From Rheinheimera hassiensis (lineage in GTDB: Bacteria > Pseudomonadota > Gammaproteobacteria > Enterobacterales > Alteromonadaceae), in contig NZ_JAKUJZ010000002.1 of the NCBI RefSeq assembly GCF_022436675.1, positions 565,417-629,416 on the forward strand: a stretch of DNA of 64,000 bases, in the 5' to 3' direction. Below the pieces are notes generated by a model. That model was not told the DNA's origin. It did no database searches and saw only the letters and a list, made by a program, of their open reading frames with translations. Shown here piece by piece: positions 8,872-17,898 of this stretch; positions within the stretch are counted from its first letter, which is position 1, and every line of letters starts with the position of its first letter. The position numbers and the translations under genes are program-made.

Positions 8872-9429
8872 ATGAAGACAGCTCAAGAACTGCGTGCTGG
8901 CCAGGTGATTATGGTTGGCACAGAACCAATGGTAATTTTAAAAGCCGAGTTTAACAAATCCGGCCGTAACTCTGCCGTGGTTAAAATGAAAATGAAAAAC
9001 CTGCTGAATGCGCAGGGCATGGAAACGGTATACCGTGCTGATGACAAGTTTGAACAGGTTCTGCTGGAAACTAAAGAAGTAACCTATTCTTACTTCTCTG
9101 ATCCTATGTATGTATTTATGGATCAGGAATACAACCAGTTCGAAGTTGAAGCAGAAAACATGACCGAAGCACTGAAATACCTGGTAGATGGTATGGAGTG
9201 TTCAGTAGTGTTTTACAACGAGCGGCCAATTTCGGTTGACCTGCCAACTGTAGTAGTACGCACAGTAACGTACACTGAGCCGGCAGCTCGTGGTGACACA
9301 TCTGGCAAGGTATTAAAACCAGCAAAAATTGAAACTGGTTTTGAGCTAATGGTTCCTGCGTTCGTGGAAGAAGGTGACAAGATTGAAATTGACACCCGTA
9401 CCGACGAATACCGCAGCCGCGCCAAGTAA
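8872..9429 (+). CDS. efp: Translation elongation factor P (EF-P)
   Basis: 185 aa from the second of two tandem ATGs (8869/8872). With this start the modified residue in the loop KSGRNSAVV is Arg32, exactly the position rhamnosylated by EarP in Pseudomonas and Shewanella. Three beta-barrel domains: KOW-like N terminus, OB middle ([21 protein letters not shown]) and OB C terminus ending in [15 protein letters not shown] relieves ribosome stalling at polyproline. No lysine occupies the tip position, so the EpmA/B pathway is not expected. Followed by a strong terminator. Confidence 0.97.
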   Translation: MKTAQELRAGQVIMVGTEPMVILKAEFNKSGRNSAVVKMKMKNLLNAQGMETVYRADDKFEQVLLETKEVTYSYFSDPMYVFMDQEYNQFEVEAENMTEALKYLVDGMECSVVFYNERPISVDLPTVVVRTVTYTEPAARGDTSGKVLKPAKIETGFELMVPAFVEEGDKIEIDTRTDEYRSRAK

Positions 9430-9447
9430 TACTGGCAGGTTGAATGT

Positions 9448-9474
9448 AAAAAAGGCGCTTAAAGCGCCTTTTTT
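9448..9474. terminator. Rho-independent terminator after efp
   Basis: AAAAAGGCGCTT-AAGCGCCTTTTTT-type hairpin with A run before and T run after, so it can serve efp and the converging RDD gene. Confidence 0.85.
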
Positions 9475-9498
9475 ATTAGCTGATCATGTCTGGCTGCA

Positions 9499-9954
9499 TT
9501 AAAGCTTTTCCCCGAACTTGACGGGCTCTTTGCCTGTATTACGAAGCACGACTGTGCCTGCCAACTTGTCATGCCACCCCTGTTTTCGCTTGTCTATGCC
9601 TATCCAGATGAATCCGAGACAAAAAGGAAGCGTGGCTACAATGTAAGCAAAATACCTGCCTATTGCCTGGCCTGTGCTCATTTTATTGCCGGTGGTTGCA
9701 TCTACAATTTCCAGTTTAGTGGCCATTTTCCCCGGTGTGCCAAGAAAGCGTAGCCAAAACCATATTGTTGCAATAAATGGAACGACATAACTTAGCATAA
9801 CATCCCAAAAGCCATGGATAAATTTATCACCAAACCAATATTGCTCACCGTAAATAAAGCTAAGCGGCACAAATAAGACAATAAAAATAACAACCATATC
9901 AATTAATACAGCACCAAGTCTGATCCAAAAACCAGCATACTCTTTGTTATCCAT
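9499..9954 (-). CDS. RDD family membrane protein
   Basis: 151 aa with three or four transmembrane helices. The family signature is seen as FWIRLGAVLIDMVVI (the RDD positions are R, G, D here) and LGTPGKMATKLEIVD after the second helix. Members are inner-membrane proteins of mostly unknown transport function. Converges on efp. The intergenic stretch to 10,075 has no further features. Confidence 0.85.
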   Translation of the reverse strand: MDNKEYAGFWIRLGAVLIDMVVIFIVLFVPLSFIYGEQYWFGDKFIHGFWDVMLSYVVPFIATIWFWLRFLGTPGKMATKLEIVDATTGNKMSTGQAIGRYFAYIVATLPFCLGFIWIGIDKRKQGWHDKLAGTVVLRNTGKEPVKFGEKL

Positions 9955-10075
9955 AAATTAAGTATTCCTCAGAATGTTTTAGTGTTGAAAGATTTTAAAA
10001 CCGCGGTAATAGCCGCCTGGCTTTGTATTCTGTTACCCTTAGCCGAAATATGTACATTTTTAATGGTTTACTTTT

Positions 10076-10639
10076 ATGCCAACAGAAAAACACAAAATGC
10101 TATCGGGAGACTGGTATAACCCGCTGGATAAAGAACTTAGTGCTGAGCGTTTGGTTGCGCGTAAGTTACAGCATCAGTTTAACCAAAGCGCGCCTGATGA
10201 TGAAGCACTGCGTAAACAATTGCTAAAGCAGTGGCTATCCAATACCGGCAAGCATTTCTACGCTGAGCCACCGTTTTACTGCGACTACGGCTATAACATT
10301 AAAACCGGCACTAAGGTGTTTTTTAACTTTAACTGCGTGGTGCTGGATGTTGCGCCGGTTCACATTGGCAATAATGTTTTTTTTGGCCCTGCTGTGCAAA
10401 TTTATACCGTAAACCACCCGCTAAATGCTGCGCAACGGCGCACGCTGATAGAGCAGGCGTTGCCGGTAACAATAGAAGATGATGTCTGGGTTGGTGGCGG
10501 GGCGATACTGTTACCCGGCGTAACGATTGGTAAGGGCAGTGTAGTGGCCGCCGGTAGTGTGGTAACTAAAGATGTGCCTGCAGGGGTAGTCGCAGGCGGT
10601 AACCCGTGCCGGGTAATTAAAGCTGTATCTGATGAGTAA
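10076..10639 (+). CDS. Sugar O-acetyltransferase, Maa/LacA/NodL type
   Basis: 187 aa hexapeptide-repeat acetyltransferase using acetyl-CoA. The N-terminal Mac domain is KMLSGDWYNPLDKEL; the left-handed beta-helix follows with HIGNNVFFGPAVQIYTVNHP (catalytic His in NHP), DDVWVGGGAILLPGVTIG and GSVVTKDVPAGVVAGGNPCR. Length and motif order match maltose/galactoside acetyltransferases. Acceptor sugar unknown. Confidence 0.9.
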   Translation: MPTEKHKMLSGDWYNPLDKELSAERLVARKLQHQFNQSAPDDEALRKQLLKQWLSNTGKHFYAEPPFYCDYGYNIKTGTKVFFNFNCVVLDVAPVHIGNNVFFGPAVQIYTVNHPLNAAQRRTLIEQALPVTIEDDVWVGGGAILLPGVTIGKGSVVAAGSVVTKDVPAGVVAGGNPCRVIKAVSDE

Positions 10640-10687
10640 GGTGCGGCGGCCAGTTAAGTAACATTTAATAAGTAAGTAGTAGAAGTT

Positions 10688-11200
10688 ATGTCGATACATA
10701 TTCGTTTGATTAACGAGGCAGATCTTGACGCCATAGTAGCGATACAAGATAGCTGTTACGCCGATGAACTGTTTGAAAATGCCTGCCTTATCAGCAGGCG
10801 TTTGGCATCACAGCCGCAAAGTTGCTGGCTGGCAGAAAATAATGAAGGTGAGGTGCTGGCGTATTTGTTCAGCTACCCGTCGCGTAATAGGCAGGTAGCG
10901 CCGCTTGGCAGTGAATTTGGCTACTACGCTGATGCCGAACTGTTGTATCTGCATGATATGGCCGTAAGCCATAACGCCAGAGGAATGCGCCTGGCACCAC
11001 AGCTGTTGGCATATGCCGAGCAGTATGCAGCTGATTTGGGTTTTAGCACGCTCGCACTGGTTGCAGTGCAGGGCTCTGTACCTTACTGGCAAAAACAGGG
11101 CTTTGAAGTACTAACACTTACCGGGACTACCGCTTTGCAGGCCCTGTCAAGCTATACCGGCCAGAATGCAGTTTATATGCAAAAGCAAATACAGGGGTAA
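10688..11200 (+). CDS. GNAT family N-acetyltransferase
   Basis: 170 aa. GNAT fold: N-terminal IRLINEADLDAIVAIQDSCY, central LLYLHDMAVSHNARGMRLAP (motif A, the acetyl-CoA pyrophosphate loop with NARGMRLA), then ALVAVQGSVPYWQKQGFEV (motif B). Cytosolic acyl transfer to an unknown amine. Alone on its transcript as far as visible. Confidence 0.88.
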   Translation: MSIHIRLINEADLDAIVAIQDSCYADELFENACLISRRLASQPQSCWLAENNEGEVLAYLFSYPSRNRQVAPLGSEFGYYADAELLYLHDMAVSHNARGMRLAPQLLAYAEQYAADLGFSTLALVAVQGSVPYWQKQGFEVLTLTGTTALQALSSYTGQNAVYMQKQIQG

Positions 11201-11288
11201 AAGTTACGTAATTTGTTCAAGTTGTGTCTGGTATCAGATGCGGGTTTGTCACTATACTGAACACAATTTATGTTATCAGGACGTTACG

Positions 11289-11603
11289 ATGAAATTATTT
11301 TATGCTGCTATTGTCGTGTTGCTATTTACCGCACAAGCCAGCGCCTGCGGTTTCAGATTAAGCGATGGTAAATTGTTACGCTGCGGCATGACACGAATTG
11401 ATGTGCTGTCGCTGGCTGGCGAGCCGGTAGCAAAAGATGTGGAGACGTTGGGGGTAGATATTGGTGAGCCGGTAAAAGGCACCACTGTTGAAACCTGGTC
11501 TTACCGGTTAAAAGGCGATATCGGCGGGGAATACCTGGTGTCGCTTACACTAAAAGGTGGCAAAGTATCTGCGATAAACTCCAGACAACTGAATCGTACT
11601 TAA
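11289..11603 (+). CDS. Exported DUF2845-like protein
   Basis: 104 aa from ATG 11289; the longer in-frame start at 11166 would overlap the acetyltransferase and lose the signal peptide. Signal peptide residues 1-19 (KLFYAAIVVLLFTAQASA), then CGFRLSDGKLLRCGMTRIDVLSLAGEP, the pattern of DUF2845/BamE-like small periplasmic proteins with a cysteine pair. Function unknown. Confidence 0.65.
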   Translation: MKLFYAAIVVLLFTAQASACGFRLSDGKLLRCGMTRIDVLSLAGEPVAKDVETLGVDIGEPVKGTTVETWSYRLKGDIGGEYLVSLTLKGGKVSAINSRQLNRT

Positions 11604-11709
11604 ATTGTTACAATATTTGGCTTTTTATGTTCTAAGGTAAGTGTGATGTGCTTGTATTGTTAGTGAAGTTGGTTTAGAAAGAGTGCTTAACTTTTTATAA
11701 GGTACGGTT

Positions 11710-12534
11710 ATGCGTGGGCTTTTTTTTAACAGTATTAGCACTGTTTTACTTTTTTCTTTGCTCACGGCTTGTGGTAGCGGTGGTGATACAGCAAACGATC
11801 AGGGTGGGGTAGTTACTCCACCACCTGTTGTTATCTCACCACCACCGGCAAATGAAATGCTGCCTATACCGGATAACCGCTACGTAGACCAATACCAGAT
11901 ACTGCTTGTTGGTAATAGTCATGTCACTTCAAACAATTTGTCGTCAGTGCTAAGTGCTTTACTGGAACAAGGCACTGGTAAAACCTCCGTTGCTACTGTG
12001 GCGCCGGGATGGGCATATCTTGATGAAAGATTGAGCGATGGTGTCACACTGGCTGCGCTGCAATCCCAAGACTGGAGCCATGTAATATGGCAAGCACAGA
12101 AATACTCAACCACCGGTCAGTACTCTTATTCTACTGTGGCGTCAGAATATTGGGTTGCGCTAAGTAAACAGTTAGCGGCCACACCTATTATGTTTCCGGA
12201 ACACCCACGGCGGGGTAATACTGAGGAAGGCATGCGGGTCTATTTACTGCATTTGGGTATTGCTGGCAGGGAAGCAAGTTGTGTGGCACCCATTGGACCT
12301 GCCTGGGATAATGCAGTAGGCATGCTACCTCAGACATCTTTTCATACTGACGGCAATCATGCGTCACTGGCCGGAACGTTACTAACAGCGCTGGTGTTTT
12401 ACGAGATTATTAGTGGTGAATCAGCCGATGGTTTACCTTACATGCCACAGATTGCATTAGCGGAGCAGCTTCAGGCTCAGTTAAGACAAATTGCATCTGC
12501 TACTTTACAGCAATACTCTGGTTGCACTTACTAG
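11710..12534 (+). CDS. Putative SGNH/GDSL-like lipoprotein hydrolase
   Basis: 274 aa. Lipobox LLTAC at about residue 20 predicts a lipoprotein; a proline-rich linker (PPPVVISPPPANE) follows. The catalytic domain begins with ILLVGNSHVTSNNL, where GNSH resembles block I of SGNH hydrolases with the nucleophilic Ser, and ends with HTDGNHAS, a block V-type Asp-x-x-His pair. The family call rests on these two motifs. Likely an esterase or carbohydrate esterase at the envelope. Confidence 0.6.
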   Translation: MRGLFFNSISTVLLFSLLTACGSGGDTANDQGGVVTPPPVVISPPPANEMLPIPDNRYVDQYQILLVGNSHVTSNNLSSVLSALLEQGTGKTSVATVAPGWAYLDERLSDGVTLAALQSQDWSHVIWQAQKYSTTGQYSYSTVASEYWVALSKQLAATPIMFPEHPRRGNTEEGMRVYLLHLGIAGREASCVAPIGPAWDNAVGMLPQTSFHTDGNHASLAGTLLTALVFYEIISGESADGLPYMPQIALAEQLQAQLRQIASATLQQYSGCTY

Positions 12535-12555
12535 CGGATTATCTGCAGAAATGGT

Positions 12556-13218
12556 CTAGCGTGACAATAAGTATAAGTCGCTTAGTGTCATCGTATTACC
12601 GCCGAGTTTTAACTGGCTAAGCAGCAGCAGGGCGCTGCTGTAGGCATCTTCCAGTGCGTGGTGATTCGCCATATCTGGCAGGCCGTGCCTTTTCAGGCAG
12701 TTGGGTAGCTTAAGTGCATCATGTTTTACTACCTTACCCTGGCGCAGCAGGCGTTGCCATTCCATTTGCATAGTGTCAATAAAGCGAAAACGCGGCGCTT
12801 TGCCAAAACAGCGCTGGCAGGCAAAACGCAGACATTGCTCGTCCAGCCTACTGTGGTGGGCGACAAATATGTAGCCGGCGTATTGCGATAACAACTCAGT
12901 GAGTATCTGTGCCAGATCATGGGCATTTTTTAACTGATGATCGTGTAAGCCATGGTATACCGCACTCTGGCCCACACTGACCGGGCTGTTTATCAGATAA
13001 TGCTTTGCTTCAGCCAGCACAATTTCCTGCCCTCTGACGGGCACCCAACCAATGCTGACGATATGGTCTTTGCGCGGAGTAAGCCCGGTAAGTTCAAGAT
13101 CCAACACCAGAAAATTAGCCTGCTCTACCGGGGTTGAAGACGCAGGAAAGGGGGTATTAATAAAATGGTTTACCACTTCACTTAAGGCGGTGTTTTTACG
13201 AAATAGCCAGCCGAACAC
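12556..13218 (-). CDS. DEDDh 3'-5' exonuclease (DnaQ-like)
   Basis: 220 aa. Exo I DLELTG, Exo II region with HHSRLDEQ, and Exo III HHALEDA give the DEDDh acidic residues and catalytic His. Related to the epsilon proofreading subunit but stand-alone. Its start lies one base after the stop of the upstream cNMP/CBS/DUF294 gene, so the two are translated from one mRNA; this pairing next to an SSS symporter recurs in gammaproteobacteria. Confidence 0.9.
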   Translation of the reverse strand: MFGWLFRKNTALSEVVNHFINTPFPASSTPVEQANFLVLDLELTGLTPRKDHIVSIGWVPVRGQEIVLAEAKHYLINSPVSVGQSAVYHGLHDHQLKNAHDLAQILTELLSQYAGYIFVAHHSRLDEQCLRFACQRCFGKAPRFRFIDTMQMEWQRLLRQGKVVKHDALKLPNCLKRHGLPDMANHHALEDAYSSALLLLSQLKLGGNTMTLSDLYLLSR

Positions 13219-13219
13219 C

Positions 13220-15046
13220 TTACAGCTCCCGGCAAAAACGATGCTTTACCCGGTTTTGTGCTTCGTTTATTACGGCAAAACTGTCTTTTAACTGGTGCCG
13301 TGCCAGGCCGGACACCTCTGCCGGGTTTAGCAGGTTAGTAACATCATGACTGTTTTGCAGGTCATGCTGATGTTTTTCCCAGCGTAGTTGTGCTAACAGA
13401 TCAAAAGCATCGTTTAAATTCTGACCGTCTTTACTATCAATAATACCTTGAGCTGCGAGCTGTTGCAGACGGCTACGGGTGTTAACCTCATGTATCCCGG
13501 CGTAGAGTGCATACACTCTGACCAGATCGGTTATCAGGCTGATACCCCTTTTTTTTAAATCCAGGCCTTTTTTATGCTTACCATCCTGTTCAAGGATGAA
13601 ATTTTTAAAGAAACCCAGCGGGGCTGTGCGCTGCAAAGCTGCCTGCGCCAGATGATACAAAAATAACGGAGCTTCAGTCGTGCGTTGCAACACATCTTCT
13701 TGTAGCGCATTAAACAGGCCTTTACTACCTTCAATAACCCGTAAGTCAAAGAAAATACTGGCTTTTAGCAATGCTTCCGGCGTTGGCGTGGCAATCCAGC
13801 GGGCAAAGCGGCCAGACCAGCCTTTTAAACTTAACCGTAGTTCGGGATTGGTTGCCATAATATTGCCAGGGCAAAGTGTAATTCCGCATTGTGCTAACCC
13901 CTGACAAACGAATTCGGCCAGCGCACTGAAATACTCACCAACCACACCAACAGGGTCTTTTTCCAGCAGCAGTGCGTTGTCCTGATCGGCGTTTAGGCTT
14001 TGGTCCATCCGCGCCTGAGAGCCAAAAGCCAGCCAGCTGAATACACAGGGCGGTTCGCCCAGTTGCTGCTGCGCCAGATAAATCAGGCGTTGGGTAAGAG
14101 CATCTGTAATGGTGGTAATAATGTGTCCGGCTTCATATGCCGGCACCTGTTGTTTACTTAGTGTAATGGCCAGTGCCGCTATTTGCTGGCTGCAACGTTC
14201 CAGGCCATCAGTTGACTGCTGGCGGTGTATTTCGCCAATCAGATATACCGGATGATCCTGCTGGCTACGGATAATATCTGTTGCGGTTAACATGCCGCAG
14301 CACAGACCTTGATCTGTTACCGGCAGATGGTGAATATTATGCTGGCTCATCTGCTGCACAGCTTCATACAGGTAAGCATGGCGATCGATGCTTTGTGGCT
14401 GACGCGTCATCACCTGGCTTACCTGAGTGCTGGCGGGTAAGGCATGTGCTAACACTCTGCTGCGCAAATCGCGATCGGTCAGAATGCCGACCAGTTTACT
14501 GTTTTCCTCTACCAACAGCGACGATACGCGACTGTCAGACATCAGTTTTGCTGCATCCTGTGCTGTTTGTTCTGGCCGGATGGCAATTTTACGTTGTTGT
14601 ACAACATCACTTATTTTTAAGGTAAAGCGTGAGGCCTGCTGTTGTTCACTGTATTGGTGCAACCGCCGGCTAAACAGGCGCTGGAAAAAAATATCGATAT
14701 TTTTGTACTGATAACGGCATTGATGAAACGCTTCTGCTTCCAGCCAATACACCAGACCATCTTCTTCACAGAGCAGGGTGTCGCTGTCAGTGAGGCTGGT
14801 GAGCAATTGCTGATAACCATAGAAATCGCCGTTTTGCAGTTTAGTCAGCAACTGCTGCTGATCGCTGTACAGCGTAAAAATTCCGGTGCGGACTATCAGC
14901 AAGCGATCGGTGTTAATTTTTACGCTGTCCTGCGCCTGATAATAATAAACGTTGATATGGGCTGACAACTGGCCAAGCGCTGCGGCGTCGAGTTGATCGA
15001 ATGGCGTAGTTTCGGCAAGAAATTTTGTAACGTCAGCAACTTCCAT
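13220..15046 (-). CDS. cNMP-binding / CBS / DUF294 nucleotidyltransferase-like protein
   Basis: 608 aa. Domain order: cyclic-nucleotide-binding-like fold (about 10-140), two CBS domains (about 160-280; VSSLLVEENSKLVGILTDRDLR and HHLPVTDQGLCCGMLTATDI), then DUF294 nucleotidyltransferase-like with FGSQARMDQSLNADQDNALL (GS...D-x-D of the pol-beta superfamily) and a C-terminal helical DUF294_C region. Members probably act as adenylate-sensing regulators or nucleotidyltransferases; target unknown. First gene of a pair with the DEDDh exonuclease. RBS GGAG precedes the ATG. Confidence 0.9.
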   Translation of the reverse strand: MEVADVTKFLAETTPFDQLDAAALGQLSAHINVYYYQAQDSVKINTDRLLIVRTGIFTLYSDQQQLLTKLQNGDFYGYQQLLTSLTDSDTLLCEEDGLVYWLEAEAFHQCRYQYKNIDIFFQRLFSRRLHQYSEQQQASRFTLKISDVVQQRKIAIRPEQTAQDAAKLMSDSRVSSLLVEENSKLVGILTDRDLRSRVLAHALPASTQVSQVMTRQPQSIDRHAYLYEAVQQMSQHNIHHLPVTDQGLCCGMLTATDIIRSQQDHPVYLIGEIHRQQSTDGLERCSQQIAALAITLSKQQVPAYEAGHIITTITDALTQRLIYLAQQQLGEPPCVFSWLAFGSQARMDQSLNADQDNALLLEKDPVGVVGEYFSALAEFVCQGLAQCGITLCPGNIMATNPELRLSLKGWSGRFARWIATPTPEALLKASIFFDLRVIEGSKGLFNALQEDVLQRTTEAPLFLYHLAQAALQRTAPLGFFKNFILEQDGKHKKGLDLKKRGISLITDLVRVYALYAGIHEVNTRSRLQQLAAQGIIDSKDGQNLNDAFDLLAQLRWEKHQHDLQNSHDVTNLLNPAEVSGLARHQLKDSFAVINEAQNRVKHRFCREL

Positions 15047-15087
15047 TTTTTCTCCGGTTAAACCGAATCAAAGTATTAATAATATCC

Positions 15088-15606
15088 TCAGCTGCGGCAA
15101 AGCGCGCTAATCAGAGGATCGTCACTACTCAGCTTTTTCCAGTTGCCGTCCAAGGCTGTATCACCTTCGGGAATCTGCAGCTGGGCATTAAAGTCAGCCT
15201 GGGCATACCGTTGACAATGCACTACCTGTGGGACACGCCGGGCCTGAGCACGCCGTTCAAAGAAGTACAAATCAACCAGTTTTACTTGCGGGTTAATATT
15301 ATTTGCCGAGGCATTAGCCACGTCAGCTGCGATAAATCGTAGCGTTTGCGGATACAGGTAACTCCAGGGCCGCAACGCAGTTTGTTGCTCAATCTTTTTT
15401 ATGACTACTACACCAGCGGGTAAGCGGCTGGCAGTATGCTGATACCAGGTGTATTCACTTTGGATCTGAAACCCCAGCATGGCGGCTCCGGCAAATACCG
15501 GTATTAGCCAGCGCGGAGCACGGTTTTTGCTTAACTTACGTAGTAACAGTGCAATACCTGCAGCGCCAAGCCCTGCGAATACCGTTGCAATCAGTTCCCA
15601 TAGCAT
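15088..15606 (-). CDS. Hypothetical membrane-anchored protein
   Basis: 172 aa, two N-terminal hydrophobic segments (about 5-22 and 34-50) then a soluble part of roughly 115 aa with two cysteines near the C terminus (VVHCQRY, ALCRS). Lies between the DUF294 gene and the SSS symporter on the same strand. No family recognised. Confidence 0.6.
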   Translation of the reverse strand: MLWELIATVFAGLGAAGIALLLRKLSKNRAPRWLIPVFAGAAMLGFQIQSEYTWYQHTASRLPAGVVVIKKIEQQTALRPWSYLYPQTLRFIAADVANASANNINPQVKLVDLYFFERRAQARRVPQVVHCQRYAQADFNAQLQIPEGDTALDGNWKKLSSDDPLISALCRS

Positions 15607-15700
15607 AGTGTTGTCCCTGAAAAAGACGGGCTTTCACCATGAAAGCCCGCTTTATTATTTTTGCCTTGCTCTGACTTCTAAAGCAAGTTTACTGTGTTAT

Positions 15701-17467
15701 TTAGTGGCCGGTAGCTGAACCCGCACCTTTTGGATAACGCACGCTTTCAACCAGTTCCTGAATACGAGCCGGTGGCGGTTCTGTCGCAGACGATACGATA
15801 AAGGCAACAATAAAGTTAATCATTGCACCTACAGCACCGAATGACAGTGGCGATATGCCAAATAGCCAGTTGTCAGGTGTGTTAGCCAGTGTTGCTGTGC
15901 CAGGAATAAAGAACCAACCCAGAAACAGGAAGATGTAGATCACAGTTGACAGCAAGCCTGCCAGCATACCTGCAATAGCACCTTTGTTATTTACCCGTTT
16001 AGAGAATATACCCATCATCAGCGCAGGGAAGATAGACGCCGCGGCAATACCAAATGCCAGTGCCACTACCTGCGCTGCGAAACCAGGCGGGTTCATCCCC
16101 AGCCAGGTGGCCACAACTATGGCTACGGCCATAGAGATCCGCGCGGCCAGCAACTCACCTTTTTCACTGATATCCGGATTAATCGAGCCTTTAATTAAGT
16201 CATGGCTGATAGCCGACGAAATGGCCAGCAATAAGCCTGCAGCGGTAGATAACGCTGCGGCTAAACCACCCGCTGCAATTAACCCCACAACCCAGCCAGG
16301 TAAATTAGCAATTTCAGGGTTAGCTAATACCAGAATGTCATTATTAACGGTTAACTCGTTACCATTCCAACCACGTTCGTCAGCGGTTGCTTTAAAGGCG
16401 GCGCTGTCGTTATAAAGCTGAATACGGCCATCGTTATTTTTATCTTCAAACTTGATTAAACCGGTTAGCTCCCAGTTTTTAATCCAGTCCGGGCGTTCTG
16501 CATATTCTATAGCGTCAGCAGTAGGGCCTGCAGGGTAAATAGTGGTTAACAGGTTTAACCGTGCCATAGAAGCAACAGCTGGCGCTGTTAAATACAGCAG
16601 GGCGATAAACACCAGAGCCCAACCGGCTGACCAGCGTGCGTCAGACACTTTAGGCACAGTGAAGAAACGAATAATAACGTGTGGTAGACCGGCTGTACCA
16701 ATCATCAGTGACAGCGTAAATAGCACCATATTTAATTTATTCGATACGTCAGCCGTGTAATCAACAAAGCCCAAATCACGTACAACCATATCGAGCTTTT
16801 GCAGCAACGGCACGCCAGATTCAATATGGTCTGAGAATAACCCCAGCGGAGGCAGGAAGTTACCGGTCAGTTGTAATGAAATAAACACGGCAGGGATAGT
16901 ATAAGCAATAATCAGTACCACATACTGTGCTACCTGAGTATAGGTAATACCTTTCATACCGCCCATTACCGCATACAGGAAAACAATCACACCCGCTATG
17001 ATAAGGCCGGTACTACTTTCTACTTCCAGAAAGCGTGAAAATGCTACACCGGCACCGGTCATCTGGCCGATAACGTAAGTTACCGAAGCAATAATTAAAC
17101 AGGCTACCGCAACAAAACGGGCATTTTTACTGTAAAAACGATCACCGATAAATTCCGGCACTGTGAACTTACCAAACTTACGCAGGTAGGGCGCAAGTAG
17201 CATAGCCAGCAGTACATAACCGCCAGTCCAGCCCATCAGATAAGTAGAGTTAGCATAACCACCGGCGGCAATTAAGCCGGCCATAGAAATAAATGATGCA
17301 GCTGACATCCAGTCAGCGGCTGTTGCCATACCATTCATGACCGGGTGTACGCCACCACCGGCTACATAGAACTCTTTGGTGGAGCCAGCCCGGGCCCAAA
17401 TCGCAATGGCGATATAGAGCGCGAATGAGCCGCCAACAAAAATAAGGTTAATTGCAAATTGACTCAT
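15701..17467 (-). CDS. Sodium:solute symporter (SSS), VC_2705/acetate-permease-like
   Basis: 588 aa with about 13 transmembrane helices. FYVAGGGVHPVMNGMATAAD, KFTVPEFIGDRF and GMKGITYTQVAQYVVL are typical of the SSS subfamily annotated as cation/acetate symporter-like. An insertion near residues 330-390 contains an EF-hand-like DKNNDGRIQL. It follows 7 nt after a DUF4212 gene, the usual small partner subunit. Lying beside CrbS, CrbR and acs, it most likely imports a short-chain carboxylate such as acetate, which is inference from context. Confidence 0.9.
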   Translation of the reverse strand: MSQFAINLIFVGGSFALYIAIAIWARAGSTKEFYVAGGGVHPVMNGMATAADWMSAASFISMAGLIAAGGYANSTYLMGWTGGYVLLAMLLAPYLRKFGKFTVPEFIGDRFYSKNARFVAVACLIIASVTYVIGQMTGAGVAFSRFLEVESSTGLIIAGVIVFLYAVMGGMKGITYTQVAQYVVLIIAYTIPAVFISLQLTGNFLPPLGLFSDHIESGVPLLQKLDMVVRDLGFVDYTADVSNKLNMVLFTLSLMIGTAGLPHVIIRFFTVPKVSDARWSAGWALVFIALLYLTAPAVASMARLNLLTTIYPAGPTADAIEYAERPDWIKNWELTGLIKFEDKNNDGRIQLYNDSAAFKATADERGWNGNELTVNNDILVLANPEIANLPGWVVGLIAAGGLAAALSTAAGLLLAISSAISHDLIKGSINPDISEKGELLAARISMAVAIVVATWLGMNPPGFAAQVVALAFGIAAASIFPALMMGIFSKRVNNKGAIAGMLAGLLSTVIYIFLFLGWFFIPGTATLANTPDNWLFGISPLSFGAVGAMINFIVAFIVSSATEPPPARIQELVESVRYPKGAGSATGH

Positions 17468-17474
17468 GACGGGT

Positions 17475-17738
17475 TTACTCCTCGCTTAAGCCAAATTCTT
17501 CATCAAGCTTATTCATTCTCCAGGCATAGAAGAAGATTAAGACGATAAAGGTTAAGATAGACCCCTGTTGTGCAAACCAGAAACCAATGTCGGTACCGCC
17601 TACAGTGATGCCTGACAGCATGGGCCTTAACAGGATCCCAAAACCATATGACACCAAAGCCCAGACGATGAGGCTGCCAATGATCAAGCGAAGATTCGCT
17701 GACCAGTAAGCCGCCGCGTTGCGATCGTGCTCTGTCAT
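17475..17738 (-). CDS. DUF4212 small subunit of sodium:solute symporter
   Basis: 87 aa from ATG 17738, preceded by AAGGAG at 8-nt spacing; an in-frame GTG at 17747 overlaps that RBS and is rejected. Two transmembrane helices after AAYWSANLRLIIGSLIVW, then FYAWRMNKLDEEFGL at the C terminus. DUF4212 proteins are encoded immediately before SSS permeases and are thought to be their partner. A gapped palindrome sits ~75 bp upstream. Confidence 0.88.
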   Translation of the reverse strand: MTEHDRNAAAYWSANLRLIIGSLIVWALVSYGFGILLRPMLSGITVGGTDIGFWFAQQGSILTFIVLIFFYAWRMNKLDEEFGLSEE

Positions 17739-17811
17739 AATTAACACTCCTTTCCTTTGTTATTTTTATCTCGCAAAGTTAATCTAGCAGTAGTTAACAC
17801 AAGTGAAAGCC

Positions 17812-17823
17812 CGACTTTAGTCG
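17812..17823. promoter_or_regulatory. Candidate CrbR operator, site 1
   Basis: CGAC-TTTA-GTCG, a perfect gapped palindrome in the divergent region between the DUF4212/symporter operon and the crbS-like gene. A variant (site 2) occurs at nearly the same distance upstream of acs. Regulator assignment is inference. Confidence 0.45.
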
Positions 17824-17898
17824 AAGCCGCAGTGCAGATAGTTGACTTGTGGCCCGCGCTGAGCCAAAAGTAAAACAGAATAATAACGGGAGAATGCA

